Origin: Pseudomonas parakoreensis
GTDB lineage: Bacteria; Pseudomonadota; Gammaproteobacteria; Pseudomonadales; Pseudomonadaceae
Direction of reading: 5' to 3'
NCBI RefSeq assembly: GCF_021602155.1
Contig: NZ_BQHY01000025.1
Location: forward strand, 1 to 63,313
Length of the DNA stretch: 63,313 nucleotides
In this document: positions 22,499 through 31,762 of the stretch, in pieces
Layout of the letters: the number at the start of each line of letters is the position of its first letter
How positions within the stretch are numbered: position 1 is the stretch's first letter
Position numbers and translations under genes: made by a program
The notes under the pieces: model-generated
What the model was told of the DNA's origin: nothing
Databases searched by the model: none
Seen by the model: only the letters and a program-made list of their open reading frames with translations

Positions 22499-23720
22499 CC
22501 GCTTGTTGCCGGCATCGTTTCGCGGTGTCGGGTTCTGGATCGATCAGGCGAAAACCCCGGTCGGTCGTAAAGGTCAGTTGCACGAATACCCGCAACGCGA
22601 CCTGCCGTATTTCGAGGATCTCGGCCAGCAGGCCAAGACCCACGACATTACGGCGTTCATCATCGGCGCCGATTGCCTGGAGCAGCGCGACAAGCTGCTC
22701 AAGGCCTTGGAGGCGGGCAGTGGTGAACTGGTGCATCCATGGCTTGGGCGTTTGCAAGTCAAGGTCGGCGAATGCGACATGACCCACACCCGCCAGGACG
22801 GAGGGCTGGTGACGTTCAGTCTGAAGTTCTATCCCGACCGGCCATTGCCGTTTCCGACTGCCACGGTCAGTACGCAAAAAGTCCTGTTGGCCAAAGCTGA
22901 CACGCTGTTGGGTTCGGCGGTGGCGCGCTTCGAGCAGGCGATGACGCTGATCAAGGCGGCGCGCATCGGCGTCGCCAATTTGCGCAATAGCCTGACCGGG
23001 GTCTACGAGGTGATCAAGGAGCAGCTCAAACCGCTGATCGAGCAGTATCGGCAGATCACCGAACTGGTCAAAGCAGTCAAGGAGTTGCCCAAGGAAGTCG
23101 CGGCGGAGTTCAAAGGCTTGCTCGGCGATATCAAGGAACTGAAGGCATTCGCGAAGGAGGGCTACCGTGGCGTGATTGCCGACGTGTCCCAACAACTCGA
23201 AGCCATCCGCAAGGCCGATGCGCCGAAGATCACCACCGGCAAGGACACCAACGCGGCGGCACAAGCCATGGCCGATCTGGTGCAGGACACGGTGCTGGTC
23301 AAAGTCGCGCAATGGGTGGCATCGATGCCGGTGGCGACAAGCCCGGTGAAACTGTCATCGACACCGGCGGTAGGGCAGCAGGCGACGAGCCCGGTGACCC
23401 GCCAGGAAGTCCCGGTCAGTGACGACATGCAGGCATTGCGTGACGCCGTGGCGGTGGCAATCAACCCGATGCTGGACAAGGCCGACCCGGCGCACTACCA
23501 GGCCATCAGCGATGTGAAAGAGGCGCTGCTTGCGCACCTCAAGGCCGTCGCGTCGTCGGGTGTGCGGCAAGTCAGCAAGTCGTTCCAGGAAAGCTTTCCG
23601 GCACTGGTGGTGGCCTACAAGTACCTTGGCGATGCGACGCGGGTCACGGAAATCACTCAACGCAACGGGATCACCCATCCCGGTTTCTCACCCAACGAAG
23701 TGAAAGTCTCCGGGGAGTAA
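22485..23720 (+). CDS. Mu gpN-like tail protein (DNA circulation N-terminal family)
   Basis: 411 residues. The N-terminal domain, about 100 residues (LLPASFRGVGFWIDQAKTPV, then HEYPQRDLPYFEDLG), is the DNA_circ_N family; despite its name it is a structural baseplate/tail protein in Mu-like phages. The middle is helical. It overlaps the tape measure end (AGGAGG then ATG 22485). Confidence 0.88.
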   Translation: MNWRDRLLPASFRGVGFWIDQAKTPVGRKGQLHEYPQRDLPYFEDLGQQAKTHDITAFIIGADCLEQRDKLLKALEAGSGELVHPWLGRLQVKVGECDMTHTRQDGGLVTFSLKFYPDRPLPFPTATVSTQKVLLAKADTLLGSAVARFEQAMTLIKAARIGVANLRNSLTGVYEVIKEQLKPLIEQYRQITELVKAVKELPKEVAAEFKGLLGDIKELKAFAKEGYRGVIADVSQQLEAIRKADAPKITTGKDTNAAAQAMADLVQDTVLVKVAQWVASMPVATSPVKLSSTPAVGQQATSPVTRQEVPVSDDMQALRDAVAVAINPMLDKADPAHYQAISDVKEALLAHLKAVASSGVRQVSKSFQESFPALVVAYKYLGDATRVTEITQRNGITHPGFSPNEVKVSGE

Positions 23721-23723
23721 ACC

Positions 23724-24773
23724 ATGAGCGAGATAGACAACCGCGTCACGCTGACCGTCAACAATATGGAATACGGCGGCTGGAAAAGCGTGGAAATCAC
23801 CGCCGATCTTGAGCGTCAGTTCCGCACCTTCAAACTCGACATCACCTGGCAGTGGCCGGGGCAGACGGTGGATCAGCGGATCAAACCGGGTGACCCGTGC
23901 GAAGTGAAAATCGGCCAGGACCTGGTGCTCACCGGCTACGTGTTCAAGGCCCCGATCAGCTACGACGGACGCCAGATCAGCCTGAGCATCGAGGGCAGCT
24001 CCAAGACTCAGGATCTGGTCGATTGCGCAGCCACCAACCGGCCGAACCAATGGCAGGAGCAACCGCTGCTGAGCATCGTCCAGGCTCTGGCGGCGGAATA
24101 CTCGCTGTACGTGGTCAACGAAATTCCCGAGACCGCGCGGCTCGCCAAACACACCATCGTGCCGGGCGAAACGGTGTTCCAGTCGATCGACCGTCTGCTC
24201 TCGCTGTTCCGGGTGTTTTCCACTGATGACGAGCAGGGCCGGCTGGTGCTGGCCAAGCCCGGTAGTGGTGGTCGGGCCAGTGACGCGCTGGAGTTGGGCA
24301 AGAACATTCTGTCGGCGAACGCGCCGATGGATCAGAGCCAGGTATTTTCTGAATACCGAGTGATCGGTCAGCAGAAAGGCTCGGACAAGAAGAGCGGGGC
24401 GGCCGTCAGCGAGGTTCAATCCAGCGCGGCTGATCTGAGCTTCAAGCGCCGCCGCACCACGATCATCAACGAAGGCACCGCACTGACGTTCGAGTTGGCC
24501 CAGCAACGCGCCCAATGGGAAAGCGCCACCCGCATGGGCCGGGCGCAGACCACCACCTATCAGGTGCAGGGCTGGCGTCAGTCCAATGGCGATCTGTGGC
24601 GCCACAACACGCTGGTGAAGGTCACGGATCCGGTGCTCGGGTTCGACAGCGACATGCTGATTTCCAAAGTCACGTATTCGCTGTCGTCTCAAGGCTCGGT
24701 GACCACGTTGCAAGTGGCGCCACCGCATACCTTCGATCCTGATCCAACGCCCCCGAAAAAAACGCCGGCCTGA
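23724..24773 (+). CDS. Baseplate hub, Mu gpP (gp44)-like
   Basis: 349 residues. The N-terminal domain (YGGWKSVEITADLERQFRTF) and LVLTGYVFKAPISYDGRQIS are the gp44 hub signature; GETVFQSIDRLLSLF lies near residue 145. It forms the trimeric hub on which the gp45 spike sits. It begins 3 bases after gpN and is followed by a REP pair. Confidence 0.9.
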   Translation: MSEIDNRVTLTVNNMEYGGWKSVEITADLERQFRTFKLDITWQWPGQTVDQRIKPGDPCEVKIGQDLVLTGYVFKAPISYDGRQISLSIEGSSKTQDLVDCAATNRPNQWQEQPLLSIVQALAAEYSLYVVNEIPETARLAKHTIVPGETVFQSIDRLLSLFRVFSTDDEQGRLVLAKPGSGGRASDALELGKNILSANAPMDQSQVFSEYRVIGQQKGSDKKSGAAVSEVQSSAADLSFKRRRTTIINEGTALTFELAQQRAQWESATRMGRAQTTTYQVQGWRQSNGDLWRHNTLVKVTDPVLGFDSDMLISKVTYSLSSQGSVTTLQVAPPHTFDPDPTPPKKTPA

Positions 24774-24801
24774 CACCGAAACCGAAGGGCATCACCTGAT
24801 C

Positions 24802-24893
24802 CTGTGGGAGCGGGCTTGCCCGCGATAGCGCAGGTTACCGCAAACACTTCTTTGCCTGACACGCCGCCATCGCGGGCAAGCCCGCTCCCACAG
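24802..24893. repeat. REP pair within the Mu-type module
   Basis: CTGTGGGAGCGGGCTTGCCC and its inverse around a 50-bp centre, filling most of the 153-bp gap between the hub and spike genes. Confidence 0.85.
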
Positions 24894-24926
24894 GTTTTGT
24901 GTTGGCAAAGTATCGAGGATCAATTC

Positions 24927-25436
24927 ATGAGCCTACTGACACGCCTGCTGGCGCGCGGCACTGTCGTGCTCGCCAACTCGGCTTCCAAGCTGCAATCGCT
25001 GCAAATGCGCCTCACCGCCGGTGAAGTGAACGACGACCTGGAGCATTTCGAACCGTACGGTTTCACCAGCAACCCGCTGGCCGGCGCCGAAGGCATCGTC
25101 ACTTTTCTCGGCGGCGACCGTTCCCACGCCATCGCCCTGGTGGTCGCCGATCGCCGTTATCGCCTGCAGTCGCTGGCCTCGGGCGAAGTGGCGATCTACA
25201 CCGACGAAGGCGACAAAATTCACTTCAAGCGCGGGCGGATCATCGACATCGAAACCGCCACCCTGAACATCCGTGCCAGCCGCGCGGTGAACGTCGACAC
25301 GCCGGTGATCAACCAGACCGGCAAGATCGTTTCCACCGGCGATCAACTCGCCGGTGGCATCAGCCAGATCAAACACGTGCACGTCGGCGTGCAGGCCGGC
25401 AGCGGCCAGACCGGTGCGCCGGCAGGAGGCCAATGA
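24927..25436 (+). CDS. Baseplate spike, Mu gp45-like
   Basis: 169 residues; ATG 24927 is chosen because the earlier part of the frame runs through the REP. It has an N-terminal OB-like region (AEGIVTFLGGDRSHAIALVV) and a C-terminal beta-helix with HVHVG near residue 157, the His pair that binds iron at the needle tip in Mu spike proteins. It overlaps the next gene by four bases. Confidence 0.9.
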   Translation: MSLLTRLLARGTVVLANSASKLQSLQMRLTAGEVNDDLEHFEPYGFTSNPLAGAEGIVTFLGGDRSHAIALVVADRRYRLQSLASGEVAIYTDEGDKIHFKRGRIIDIETATLNIRASRAVNVDTPVINQTGKIVSTGDQLAGGISQIKHVHVGVQAGSGQTGAPAGGQ

Positions 25437-25834
25437 TGTTTATAAGCCAGAACCTCCACGCCGCACTGACCCGCGCCGTGCTCATCAGCCTGTTCACCTG
25501 GCGCCGCGCCGCCGATGACGACGCCCTCGACGACGATGAGCGCTTCGGCTGGTGGGGCGACAGCTTTCCCAGCGTCGCCGACGACCGCATCGGTTCGCGA
25601 CTGTGGCTTTTGCGTCGGGTCAAGCTGACCCGACAGACCCAGATGGACGCCGAGTTCTATGCCCGCGAAGCCCTGCAATGGCTGATCGACGACGGCCACT
25701 GCAGCGCCATCGACATCATCAGCGAACGCCTCGACGCCCAGCGCCTGAACCTGCGCACGGTCCTGACCCTGGCCGACGGCGAACGTCTGGACATCAACCC
25801 CGATAACAGTTGGCAGGTGATCTATGCCGTTTGA
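25433..25834 (+). CDS. Baseplate protein, Mu gp46-like
   Basis: 133 residues, GP46 family: DERFGWWGDSFPSVADDRIG in the middle and IDIISERLDAQRLNL near the C-terminus. It is the functional equivalent of gp25/gpW, initiating the sheath. Start ATGATG at 25433 or 25436. It overlaps gp47. Confidence 0.9.
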   Translation: MMFISQNLHAALTRAVLISLFTWRRAADDDALDDDERFGWWGDSFPSVADDRIGSRLWLLRRVKLTRQTQMDAEFYAREALQWLIDDGHCSAIDIISERLDAQRLNLRTVLTLADGERLDINPDNSWQVIYAV

Positions 25835-26870
25835 AACCCCTTCGCTGCCGGTGCTGATCAAGCGCACCCAAAGCGACCTGGCCGGCGATTCGCTGCGCCA
25901 GTCCGATGCGCAAGTGCTGGCCCGCACCCTCGGTGGCGCGGCTTATGGTCTGTACGGTTATCTCGACTGGATTGCCGAGCAGATCCTGCCGGACAAGGCC
26001 GACGAATCGACCCTGGAACGCATTGCCGCACTGCGTTTGAACCAGCCACGCAAACCGGCGCAAGTCGCCACCGGCAGCGTCAGTTTTACCGCCACTGCCG
26101 GCGCGGTGCTCGACGTTGACACGCTGCTGCAAGCAAGCGATGGCCGTACCTACAAAGTCACCGCCGCGCGCACTACCGTCAGTGGCGGCAACACCACCAC
26201 GATTGCTGCACTCGACGCTGGCAGCCTGGGCAATGCCGACGCCGGTCTGGCGCTGAACCCGGTGCAGCCGATCGCCGGCGTGGTCGGCAACAGTTTTGTG
26301 GTGCTCGCACCCGGCCTCAGTGGTGGCGTGGCGCGAGAAAGCCTGGAGTCGTTGCGCTCGCGGGTGATCCGCTCTTATCGCGTGATCCCCCACGGCGGTT
26401 CGGCGAGCGATTACGAGACCTGGGCGCTGGAAGTGCCGGGTGTGACGCGGGCCTGGTGCCGTGGCGGCCTGCTCGGGCCAGGCACAGTGACGGTGTTCAT
26501 CATGCGTGATGAAGACCCGCAACCGGTGCCCAACGATGAACAACTGGCGGAGGTTCAGGCGTACATCGAACCGCTGCGTCCGGTGACCGCGGAAGTGCAT
26601 GTGCAGCGGCCGATTCAGGTACCGGTGGTGTACCGTTTCAAGAGCGTCAATCCGGACACCACCGCTGTGCGCGCCGCCGTGGAAGCGCAGCTGCGCGACT
26701 TGCACAACCGCGAGGCCGACCTCGGTGTGGCGCTGCTGATCAGCCATATCCGCGAAGCCATCAGCAGCGCCGGCGGTGAGTACGATCACACGCTGACCGA
26801 ACCGGCCGCTGACGTGCCTGCCGGGCAAAGCGAGCTGCTCACCTTCGGAGGTTGCGTATGGGGGGCATAA
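25824..26870 (+). CDS. Baseplate wedge, Mu gp47 (baseplate J family)
   Basis: 348 residues. It has the J-family fold with ARTLGGAAYGLYGYLDWIAE near the N-terminus and GLSGGVARESLESLRSRVI with SASDYETWALEVPGVTRAW centrally. It corresponds to gpJ of the first module but is only distantly alike. It overlaps gp48. Confidence 0.92.
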   Translation: MPFETPSLPVLIKRTQSDLAGDSLRQSDAQVLARTLGGAAYGLYGYLDWIAEQILPDKADESTLERIAALRLNQPRKPAQVATGSVSFTATAGAVLDVDTLLQASDGRTYKVTAARTTVSGGNTTTIAALDAGSLGNADAGLALNPVQPIAGVVGNSFVVLAPGLSGGVARESLESLRSRVIRSYRVIPHGGSASDYETWALEVPGVTRAWCRGGLLGPGTVTVFIMRDEDPQPVPNDEQLAEVQAYIEPLRPVTAEVHVQRPIQVPVVYRFKSVNPDTTAVRAAVEAQLRDLHNREADLGVALLISHIREAISSAGGEYDHTLTEPAADVPAGQSELLTFGGCVWGA

Positions 26871-27457
26871 GAACCGCCGCGCAATACCAGGCGCAACTAC
26901 GCGCCTTGCTGCCGAGCGGCCCAGCATGGGATCCGGAACGCGTCCCGGAACTCGAGGACGTGCTGCAAGGCGTCGCCGTCGAGCTGGCCCGTCTCGATGC
27001 CCGTGCCGCCGACCTGCTCAACGAGATGGACCCGGCAGGCGTCAGCGAACTGGTGCCGGACTGGGAGCGAGTGATGGAGCTGCCCGACCCGTGCCTGGGC
27101 GCTACACCGCTGTTCGACGACCGCCGCCTCGCCGTACGCCGCCGCTTGCTCGCGGTCGGCAGCCAGGCCGTCGGTTACTACCTCGACATCGCCAAAAGCC
27201 AGGGCTACCCCAACGCCAGCATCACCGAACACGAAGCCCCACGCATGGGCCGCTCGCGTTTTGGCGCAGCGCACTGGGGGACCTGGGAAGCGCAGTTCAT
27301 GTGGACCCTCAACACCGGCGGCCGCCTGCTGCTCGGTCGGCGCTACGGCGCGAGCTACTGGGGCGAGCGCTTTGGCGTGAACCCGGGCTCGGCGCTGGAG
27401 TGCCTGATCCACCGCAGTGCGCCGGCGCATACCAAGGTGCACATCAATTATGACTAG
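26858..27457 (+). CDS. Baseplate wedge, Mu gp48/YmfQ (DUF2313)-like
   Basis: 199 residues. ATG 26858 is used, with GGAG at 26847–26850; the frame could also open at TTG 26852. Family marks are AQYQAQLRALLPSGPAW near the start and LLAVGSQAVGYYLDIAKSQG in the middle. It joins the fibres to the baseplate. The fibre array begins 15 bases later. Confidence 0.9.
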   Translation: MGGIRTAAQYQAQLRALLPSGPAWDPERVPELEDVLQGVAVELARLDARAADLLNEMDPAGVSELVPDWERVMELPDPCLGATPLFDDRRLAVRRRLLAVGSQAVGYYLDIAKSQGYPNASITEHEAPRMGRSRFGAAHWGTWEAQFMWTLNTGGRLLLGRRYGASYWGERFGVNPGSALECLIHRSAPAHTKVHINYD

Positions 27458-27471
27458 GGAGGAATGAGGGG

Positions 27472-28350
27472 ATGGATTATCCGAAGAGCATGCCCGGTGT
27501 CGGTTTGGTCAACAGTCGTTTTGTCGATGAGAACCCGATCACCGGAACCCCCGGATCGTTGATTCCTGCGGAGTGGGGCAACGCCCTGACCGAAGAGGTT
27601 TTGACGGTTATCAAGGCTGCCGGGATTGAACCCACCGAGGGGCTCAACACGCAGTTACTCGAGGCGCTGCGTGGCAAGAAACTGTATGAAACGCCACCGC
27701 AGTTCGATGTCAGTCAGAAGGTTGCGACGACAGAATTTGTTCAGCGCGCGCTGGGCAGTCTGGCAGGGCAGACCAACTATGCAGGGGATGTCACGCTGAC
27801 GGCTGCTGATGTTGGCAAGCTTTCAGTCTTCACTGGCCCATGTACGGTGACTCTGCCTGATTGGTCCAGTGTTTCTCCTGGTGGACTGGTCAGGATTCTG
27901 AGCAGCACCGGTAGTTTGACGGTAAAGGCTCGTAATGGTGAAAGTCTGAGCACCATCAATGGGGTATCCGCTACGTCCTTGTCATTTGCAGGGGGGTGTT
28001 TCGTAACCTTCAGGCGACTGCTATTGGGTGGGGGGTGGGGGCTGGACTCCGGCGATGGCGCGCTCAAATATTCGCCGATGTTTACCGCTTCACTGGGTAC
28101 GAGCGGGGGCTACCAACGTCTTCCAAGCGGCCTGATTTTGCAATGGGGCCTTGCCACCGGTGGTGCATTGAGTGAAACCATCACCTACCCGATTGCCTTT
28201 CCGAACTCGGTACTTTTTCTGTCTGGCAGTGATATCTCACCGGGATTCGCGGATATACGTTTTTCTTTTTACAGACTCTCGCTCAGCCAGTTCCAGCGCT
28301 TCTCCAATATCGATCCTGGTGGCTGGAACTGGTTCGCCATGGGCTTTTGA
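27472..28350 (+). CDS. Tail fibre 1 of the Mu-type array
   Basis: 292 residues. Residues 1–85 are the N-terminal domain shared by all five fibres here (MDYPKS, GLVNSRFVDENPITGTPGS, LIPAEWGN). The middle is beta-rich, and the C-terminal 75 residues are a gp53-like receptor-binding tip (GYQRLPSGLILQWGL, YPIAFPNSVLF), related to those of fibre 4 and of the P2-type fibre. Its chaperone follows. Confidence 0.88.
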   Translation: MDYPKSMPGVGLVNSRFVDENPITGTPGSLIPAEWGNALTEEVLTVIKAAGIEPTEGLNTQLLEALRGKKLYETPPQFDVSQKVATTEFVQRALGSLAGQTNYAGDVTLTAADVGKLSVFTGPCTVTLPDWSSVSPGGLVRILSSTGSLTVKARNGESLSTINGVSATSLSFAGGCFVTFRRLLLGGGWGLDSGDGALKYSPMFTASLGTSGGYQRLPSGLILQWGLATGGALSETITYPIAFPNSVLFLSGSDISPGFADIRFSFYRLSLSQFQRFSNIDPGGWNWFAMGF

Positions 28351-28367
28351 AATCGGAGGTGAACACC

Positions 28368-28787
28368 ATGAAATACATTGATTTCGATGCCCAGGGCGAA
28401 CTTCTTGGGCGATACGACTCGGCTATTCACCTGCAGATTCCTGTCAGCGCGGTGGAAATCTCAGAAGAACTGTTCCTGCGCACGATTGATGAGCGCGACG
28501 GCATCTGGCGATATACCGACGGCAAGGTCACCAAACATTCTTTGCCGAACGCTTCGCAAGTGGTTGATGGCGAGCGAAGAGCTGCCGCCTTGGCGCGCCG
28601 TGATGAGCTGTTGGCCGAAGCCGATCAGCAAACCGTCGGCATGGCGGACGCCTACATCGCGGGCCTGCTCGATGCAGACGATATGCAGCGATTCAAGGCA
28701 TTCGCGACCTACAAACTGGCGCTGAACAAGATCGACAAGCAGCCGGGCTATCCGCAAAACGTGGTCTGGCCTGTGCTGCCCGCCTGA
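28368..28787 (+). CDS. Tfa-type chaperone for fibre 1
   Basis: 139 residues; ATG 28368 with GGAGGT at 28355–28360. The C-terminal half (ARRDELLAEADQQTVGMADA, LNKIDKQPGYPQNVVWPVLP) is the Tfa/DUF4376-like chaperone domain, closest in type to 31763–32329 and to the orphan 3621–4043. Confidence 0.82.
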   Translation: MKYIDFDAQGELLGRYDSAIHLQIPVSAVEISEELFLRTIDERDGIWRYTDGKVTKHSLPNASQVVDGERRAAALARRDELLAEADQQTVGMADAYIAGLLDADDMQRFKAFATYKLALNKIDKQPGYPQNVVWPVLPA

Positions 28788-28858
28788 GAACTGTTCCGGT
28801 CGGAAGCCTGAAAACCTGTCTAAAAAATCCATCACTCTGAATAACGGGAGGTCCGTCC

Positions 28859-30010
28859 GTGGACTATCCAAAAAGTGTGCCCAGCGCCGGTCTGGTGAAT
28901 GGCAAGTTTATTGATGAAAACCCGCTGACCGGGACGCCGGGGTCGCTGATTCCTGCTGATTGGGGCAACGGGGTCACGCAGGAAATTCTCAACGTGATCA
29001 AGGCTGGGGATCTGACTCCGGACGAGAAGAAATACGACCAGTTGTTGCAGGCGATTCAGAGCGTTTCGGCCAAGGGCTGGAATCTGGATTCGGCGCTACC
29101 GATCGGTGCTCTCCCGACCGCGACAGTGGCGACGCCGGACGGTCGTCTGGCGATCACGCCGGCGGCGGTTTCGACGGGTGGTGGTCGGGTATCAATTCCG
29201 GCTGGAGTGCTGATCAGCCTTGGTCAGGAGGTGGTGGCCGGGCAGTTGGGGCGTGCGCGTACGTTCACCACCCAGGTGTGGAGCAGTCCCGATTTGCTGC
29301 CAAGTACCGGCTACTTTCTCCGGGCGCAGGTGATTGCGGGCGCGCTGACCTTTTACATGCAGCGCGGCACGATTTACGACGCTACGCCAGACGGTTTGAA
29401 AGGGACGGTCAATGGTGCGGCGGGCGGTGGTTTCCAGTCGACGCCGCTGGACATCTGTCTGGCCTGGGTCGTTACGGCGGGACCCGGGTCTATACCCATT
29501 GTCAGGGCGATCTACAACCGTAACCGCTTGTCGTGGACGCAGACCGTCAATGGCAATGGCGTGGTTTACCTGCCACTTGATCCGCATGCCCGAGCGGCAC
29601 GGTTGGTGGTGGGTAACCCGACGCCGCATCCCACCGGGATTACCAGCGTGAACTTCGCGCCGACGGGTTGGCTTGGAGGCAATTACTGCTACCTCAACCC
29701 GACTGTCGGGACGTCCAACAACTGGGATGGCTGGGCAACAGCGGGCGGCGCCGTACTGATTTTTTCCAGCAATGTGGTCAGCGACACAACCGTTTCGACC
29801 TTGACTGCCAGCTTCGATCACAACGAATTGCGCTCGCTGTGGCAGTCGTATCAGGCCGAACACACGTTGGGCGCAAGTAATGCCGCCAGTGACGAATTAT
29901 TGTTCAGCATGGGGCTCAAGAGTGTTGGCCCGGCCGATTACGCAAATGGCATTGCGGTCAATTTCGCCGCCGCCGTGAACGTGAACTTTTCCTGGGAGCT
30001 GATCCGATGA
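28859..30010 (+). CDS. Tail fibre 2 of the Mu-type array
   Basis: 383 residues, GTG start at 28859 with GGGAGG upstream. The N-terminal 70 residues are the shared domain (MDYPKSVPSAGLVNGKFIDE). From about residue 75 the sequence is unrelated to the other fibres: a beta-rich region ending KSVGPADYANGIAVNF and a C-terminus FSWELIR. It is probably a carbohydrate-binding tip of different specificity. It overlaps the next gene by four bases. Confidence 0.82.
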   Translation: MDYPKSVPSAGLVNGKFIDENPLTGTPGSLIPADWGNGVTQEILNVIKAGDLTPDEKKYDQLLQAIQSVSAKGWNLDSALPIGALPTATVATPDGRLAITPAAVSTGGGRVSIPAGVLISLGQEVVAGQLGRARTFTTQVWSSPDLLPSTGYFLRAQVIAGALTFYMQRGTIYDATPDGLKGTVNGAAGGGFQSTPLDICLAWVVTAGPGSIPIVRAIYNRNRLSWTQTVNGNGVVYLPLDPHARAARLVVGNPTPHPTGITSVNFAPTGWLGGNYCYLNPTVGTSNNWDGWATAGGAVLIFSSNVVSDTTVSTLTASFDHNELRSLWQSYQAEHTLGASNAASDELLFSMGLKSVGPADYANGIAVNFAAAVNVNFSWELIR

Positions 30011-30522
30011 TCATCATTCAAGAGCTGCATCAGTTCGAGGAAGGCTTGCGTCCAGCACAGCCCTCCAGTGCCCATGTCTGGGATGGAGAAACGTGGCAGT
30101 TGAACGCTTCCAGAGTCGCCGAGCTGGAGCTTCACGAAGCCGAGCAATGGTGTTCCAAGGTCGACTCGGCGGCCGACAGTGCTCGCACCGTTTTGGCCGG
30201 CGACCCGCTCAAAGCCATGGAGTACGCCCAGGCCGCCGCCGACGCCCAGGCCTATCAGGACGCCGGTTATCCGAAAAAAGAGGTGCCACTTTCGGTTGCT
30301 GCTTGGGTAGTCAAAGGTCGAACTGCCAAACAGGCTGCCGAACAGATTCTGAGCAAGGCCGATCAGCTTACCGATCACTTGTTGGCCCTGCGCACTTTGC
30401 GTCTGAAGGCCAAACAGCAGATCCGTGCGCACGCGGCCAAAGGCAATCCCGATCTGGCGCGAAGAGCGAGCGATGACGCGTTGGCGGCGATTCGCGAACT
30501 GGTCAGCAGCCAGAATCTCTAG
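30007..30522 (+). CDS. Probable chaperone for fibre 2
   Basis: 171 residues. It starts MIIIQELHQFEEGLRPAQPS, and from residue 60 on it is a long Ala/Glu/Lys-rich helical region (ADAQAYQDAGYPKKEVPLSV and RTAKQAAEQILSKADQL). It is not an obvious Tfa relative, but its overlap with the fibre stop and its size argue for a cognate chaperone. A terminator-like hairpin follows. Confidence 0.65.
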   Translation: MIIIQELHQFEEGLRPAQPSSAHVWDGETWQLNASRVAELELHEAEQWCSKVDSAADSARTVLAGDPLKAMEYAQAAADAQAYQDAGYPKKEVPLSVAAWVVKGRTAKQAAEQILSKADQLTDHLLALRTLRLKAKQQIRAHAAKGNPDLARRASDDALAAIRELVSSQNL

Positions 30523-30549
30523 TCGCAACGCCTTCGTTCTGCATCACCC

Positions 30550-30576
30550 AAGCCCACTTCGATGTGGGCTTTTTAT
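30550..30576 (+). terminator. Intra-array terminator-like hairpin
   Basis: AAGCCCAC-ttcgat-GTGGGCTTTTTATTTTC, 28 bases after the fibre-2 chaperone. Fibres 3–5 and the endolysin lie beyond it. Confidence 0.75.
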
Positions 30577-30659
30577 TTTCAGAAAACAGACCGCCGCTGG
30601 CTCGTACTCGCGATCGCCACGACGCGGTTCATTTGTTATTTCAGAGGAACGAAAAACCT

Positions 30660-31754
30660 ATGGATTATCCAAAAAGCGTCCCCAGCGTCGGCCTGGTCGA
30701 TGGCCGCTTCGTCGATGAAAACCCGGTGGCAGGCACACCGGGTTCGTTGATTCCGGCGGTGTGGGGCAACAGCGTGACTCAGGAAATTCTGAGTGTGATT
30801 AACGGTGGCGGGTTGGTGGCTGCTGAAGCCGATACCGGGCAGTTGTACAAGGCGATTCAGTCGATCATTGGCAGAGCCAGCCCGATGCGTTCGGTCATCA
30901 CCCGCCTGGCCGCGTCGAAAACCCTGACCGAGGCCGAGCTTGGCCTGGTACTGATCGACGGCAGCCCGGGGCCAGTAACCTTGCTGCTGCCACCGGCCAA
31001 CGCCGCACTCGGTGTGCGCGATGTGATTGTCCGGCGAGTGGACAACAGCGGCAATCGCATGGTCATCCAGGCGTCAGGTACTGACGGGATTCGTTTTCAC
31101 ACCCATCTGTCGGCCAGCGGTTATCCGTTCTTCGTATTGATGGGCGGCGGTGACTGGTGGCACCTGCGCAGTGATGGGGCGGGGAGTTGGTGGCCGGTCG
31201 GGCGCTTTGACAATACGCCGTTGGGGCGGCCGTTTTTCGAGACGACCCTGATGCTCAGTCCCGGCGGATACGGTGCATTGAATGGCACCGTGATGAAACG
31301 CACGGAATGGCCGTGGCTGTGGGATCACGCCCAGCAATCGGGAATGCTGGGGACTGAAGCCTTACGCGTGGGCTCCGAGGGGAAATGGACCACGGGTGAC
31401 GGTGCGACGACCTTTCGTGGTCCCGAAGGGCGAGGGGAATTTCTGCGGGTTCTGGATGAAGGTCGTGGTGTTGATGCCGGGCGGGCGATGGGTACTTTTC
31501 AGCCTGGCTCTTTGCACTCGTATGCCCAGGGCGCCAACGGCGGAGGTGCTGTCGGCGCTTATTGGTCGGATAGCCTGACCAACTTTGGCGCAGATACGCG
31601 TGAAGAGCCCCAATACGTTACAGGGCTGGTCAATGGCGGCCCGATCTTTCCGGTCAACACCACCTACCAGAGGGATACCGCAGCAGTTTTGCTCTACGCC
31701 TTCAAATCCCGCCCGCGCAACATCGCCTATCCCGGCCGCATCAAACTCATCTGA
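30660..31754 (+). CDS. Tail fibre 3 of the Mu-type array (collar-type tip)
   Basis: 364 residues. ATG 30660 is chosen because it gives the shared N-terminus (MDYPKSVPSVGLVDGRFVDE); the frame extends upstream into the terminator. The C-terminal 150 residues are a collar-type module (GPEGRGEFLRVLDEGRGVDA, then SRPRNIAYPGRIKLI) akin to the one duplicated in the P2-type fibre. Confidence 0.85.
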   Translation: MDYPKSVPSVGLVDGRFVDENPVAGTPGSLIPAVWGNSVTQEILSVINGGGLVAAEADTGQLYKAIQSIIGRASPMRSVITRLAASKTLTEAELGLVLIDGSPGPVTLLLPPANAALGVRDVIVRRVDNSGNRMVIQASGTDGIRFHTHLSASGYPFFVLMGGGDWWHLRSDGAGSWWPVGRFDNTPLGRPFFETTLMLSPGGYGALNGTVMKRTEWPWLWDHAQQSGMLGTEALRVGSEGKWTTGDGATTFRGPEGRGEFLRVLDEGRGVDAGRAMGTFQPGSLHSYAQGANGGGAVGAYWSDSLTNFGADTREEPQYVTGLVNGGPIFPVNTTYQRDTAAVLLYAFKSRPRNIAYPGRIKLI

Positions 31755-31762
31755 GGCACTTT

